DNA of 5,529 bases from Spirochaeta sp. (lineage in GTDB: Bacteria; Spirochaetota; Spirochaetia; DSM-27196; Alkalispirochaetaceae): contig SKHA01000199.1 of assembly GCA_007117185.1 (NCBI GenBank), positions 1 through 5,529 of the forward strand, written 5' to 3'. Positions within the stretch are counted from its first letter, which is position 1; each line of letters starts with the position of its first letter. Positions 5,517-5,529 of this stretch are shown here, in pieces. The position numbers were made by a program, and so were the translations under genes. Under the pieces are notes generated by a model. It was not told the DNA's origin. It was given only the letters and a program-made list of their open reading frames with translations, and made no database searches.

Positions 5517-5529
5517 CGCACGCGGGTCG

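Noticed and set aside
5440..5529. Part of an rRNA, SRP RNA or RNase P RNA gene
   Set aside because: The hairpins are suggestive, but I could not match any conserved segment of these RNAs, and the high GC makes stems common.
1..5529. Insertion sequence, CRISPR array or tRNA
   Set aside because: No transposase motifs, no regularly spaced direct repeats and no cloverleaf with a T-loop consensus were seen on either strand.

Overview
This 5.5 kb window is GC-rich overall. It probably comes from an archaeon, and a methanogen of the Methanomicrobiales type would fit, although that is inference. The main archaeal sign is an A/T-only TATA-like box about 25 nt upstream of the TetR-family start codon, with no Shine-Dalgarno sequence between them, which is the layout of a leaderless archaeal promoter. 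No rRNA or tRNA is visible that would place the organism, so a bacterial origin cannot be excluded.

Left part (1-3618), same strand throughout: the C-terminal end of a major facilitator superfamily transporter (3-302), then a short AT-rich promoter, then a compact three-gene operon. The operon encodes a TetR-family repressor (378-1049), an ABC ATPase (1046-1936) and a large ABC permease (1933-3618). The genes are coupled by ATGA and GTGA overlaps. The ATPase and permease resemble fluoroquinolone/drug-export ABC systems (Rv2686c-Rv2688c type), but here the two permease halves are joined in one polypeptide. The likely logic is that the repressor binds its own promoter, at a 5-bp inverted repeat flanking the TATA box, and releases it when a toxic ligand is present.

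Middle part (about 3480-4764): a dense cluster of toxin-antitoxin material. The permease reading frame runs on into a small antitoxin-like segment. This overlaps the start of a PIN-domain toxin gene (3611-3830) that is broken by an internal deletion with a frame change and by loss of its 3' end. Convergent to it is an apparently complete vapBC pair on the minus strand (vapB 4168-4371, vapC 3800-4171), with lower GC than the operon. Divergent from vapB is a second plus-strand PIN-family gene (4432-4764). It keeps the two ends of the family but seems to have lost the middle, including expected catalytic residues.

Right part (4810-5529): a minus-strand Uma2-family (DUF820, PD-(D/E)XK-like) protein gene, then a GC-rich upstream region holding one long-range inverted repeat and two strong hairpins, with no convincing gene. 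The window reads as a drug-efflux operon followed by a small accessory island in which PIN toxin genes have arrived and decayed. The most unusual points are the two-in-one permease, its antitoxin-like tail, and the two independent deletion derivatives of PIN toxins around an intact vapBC.
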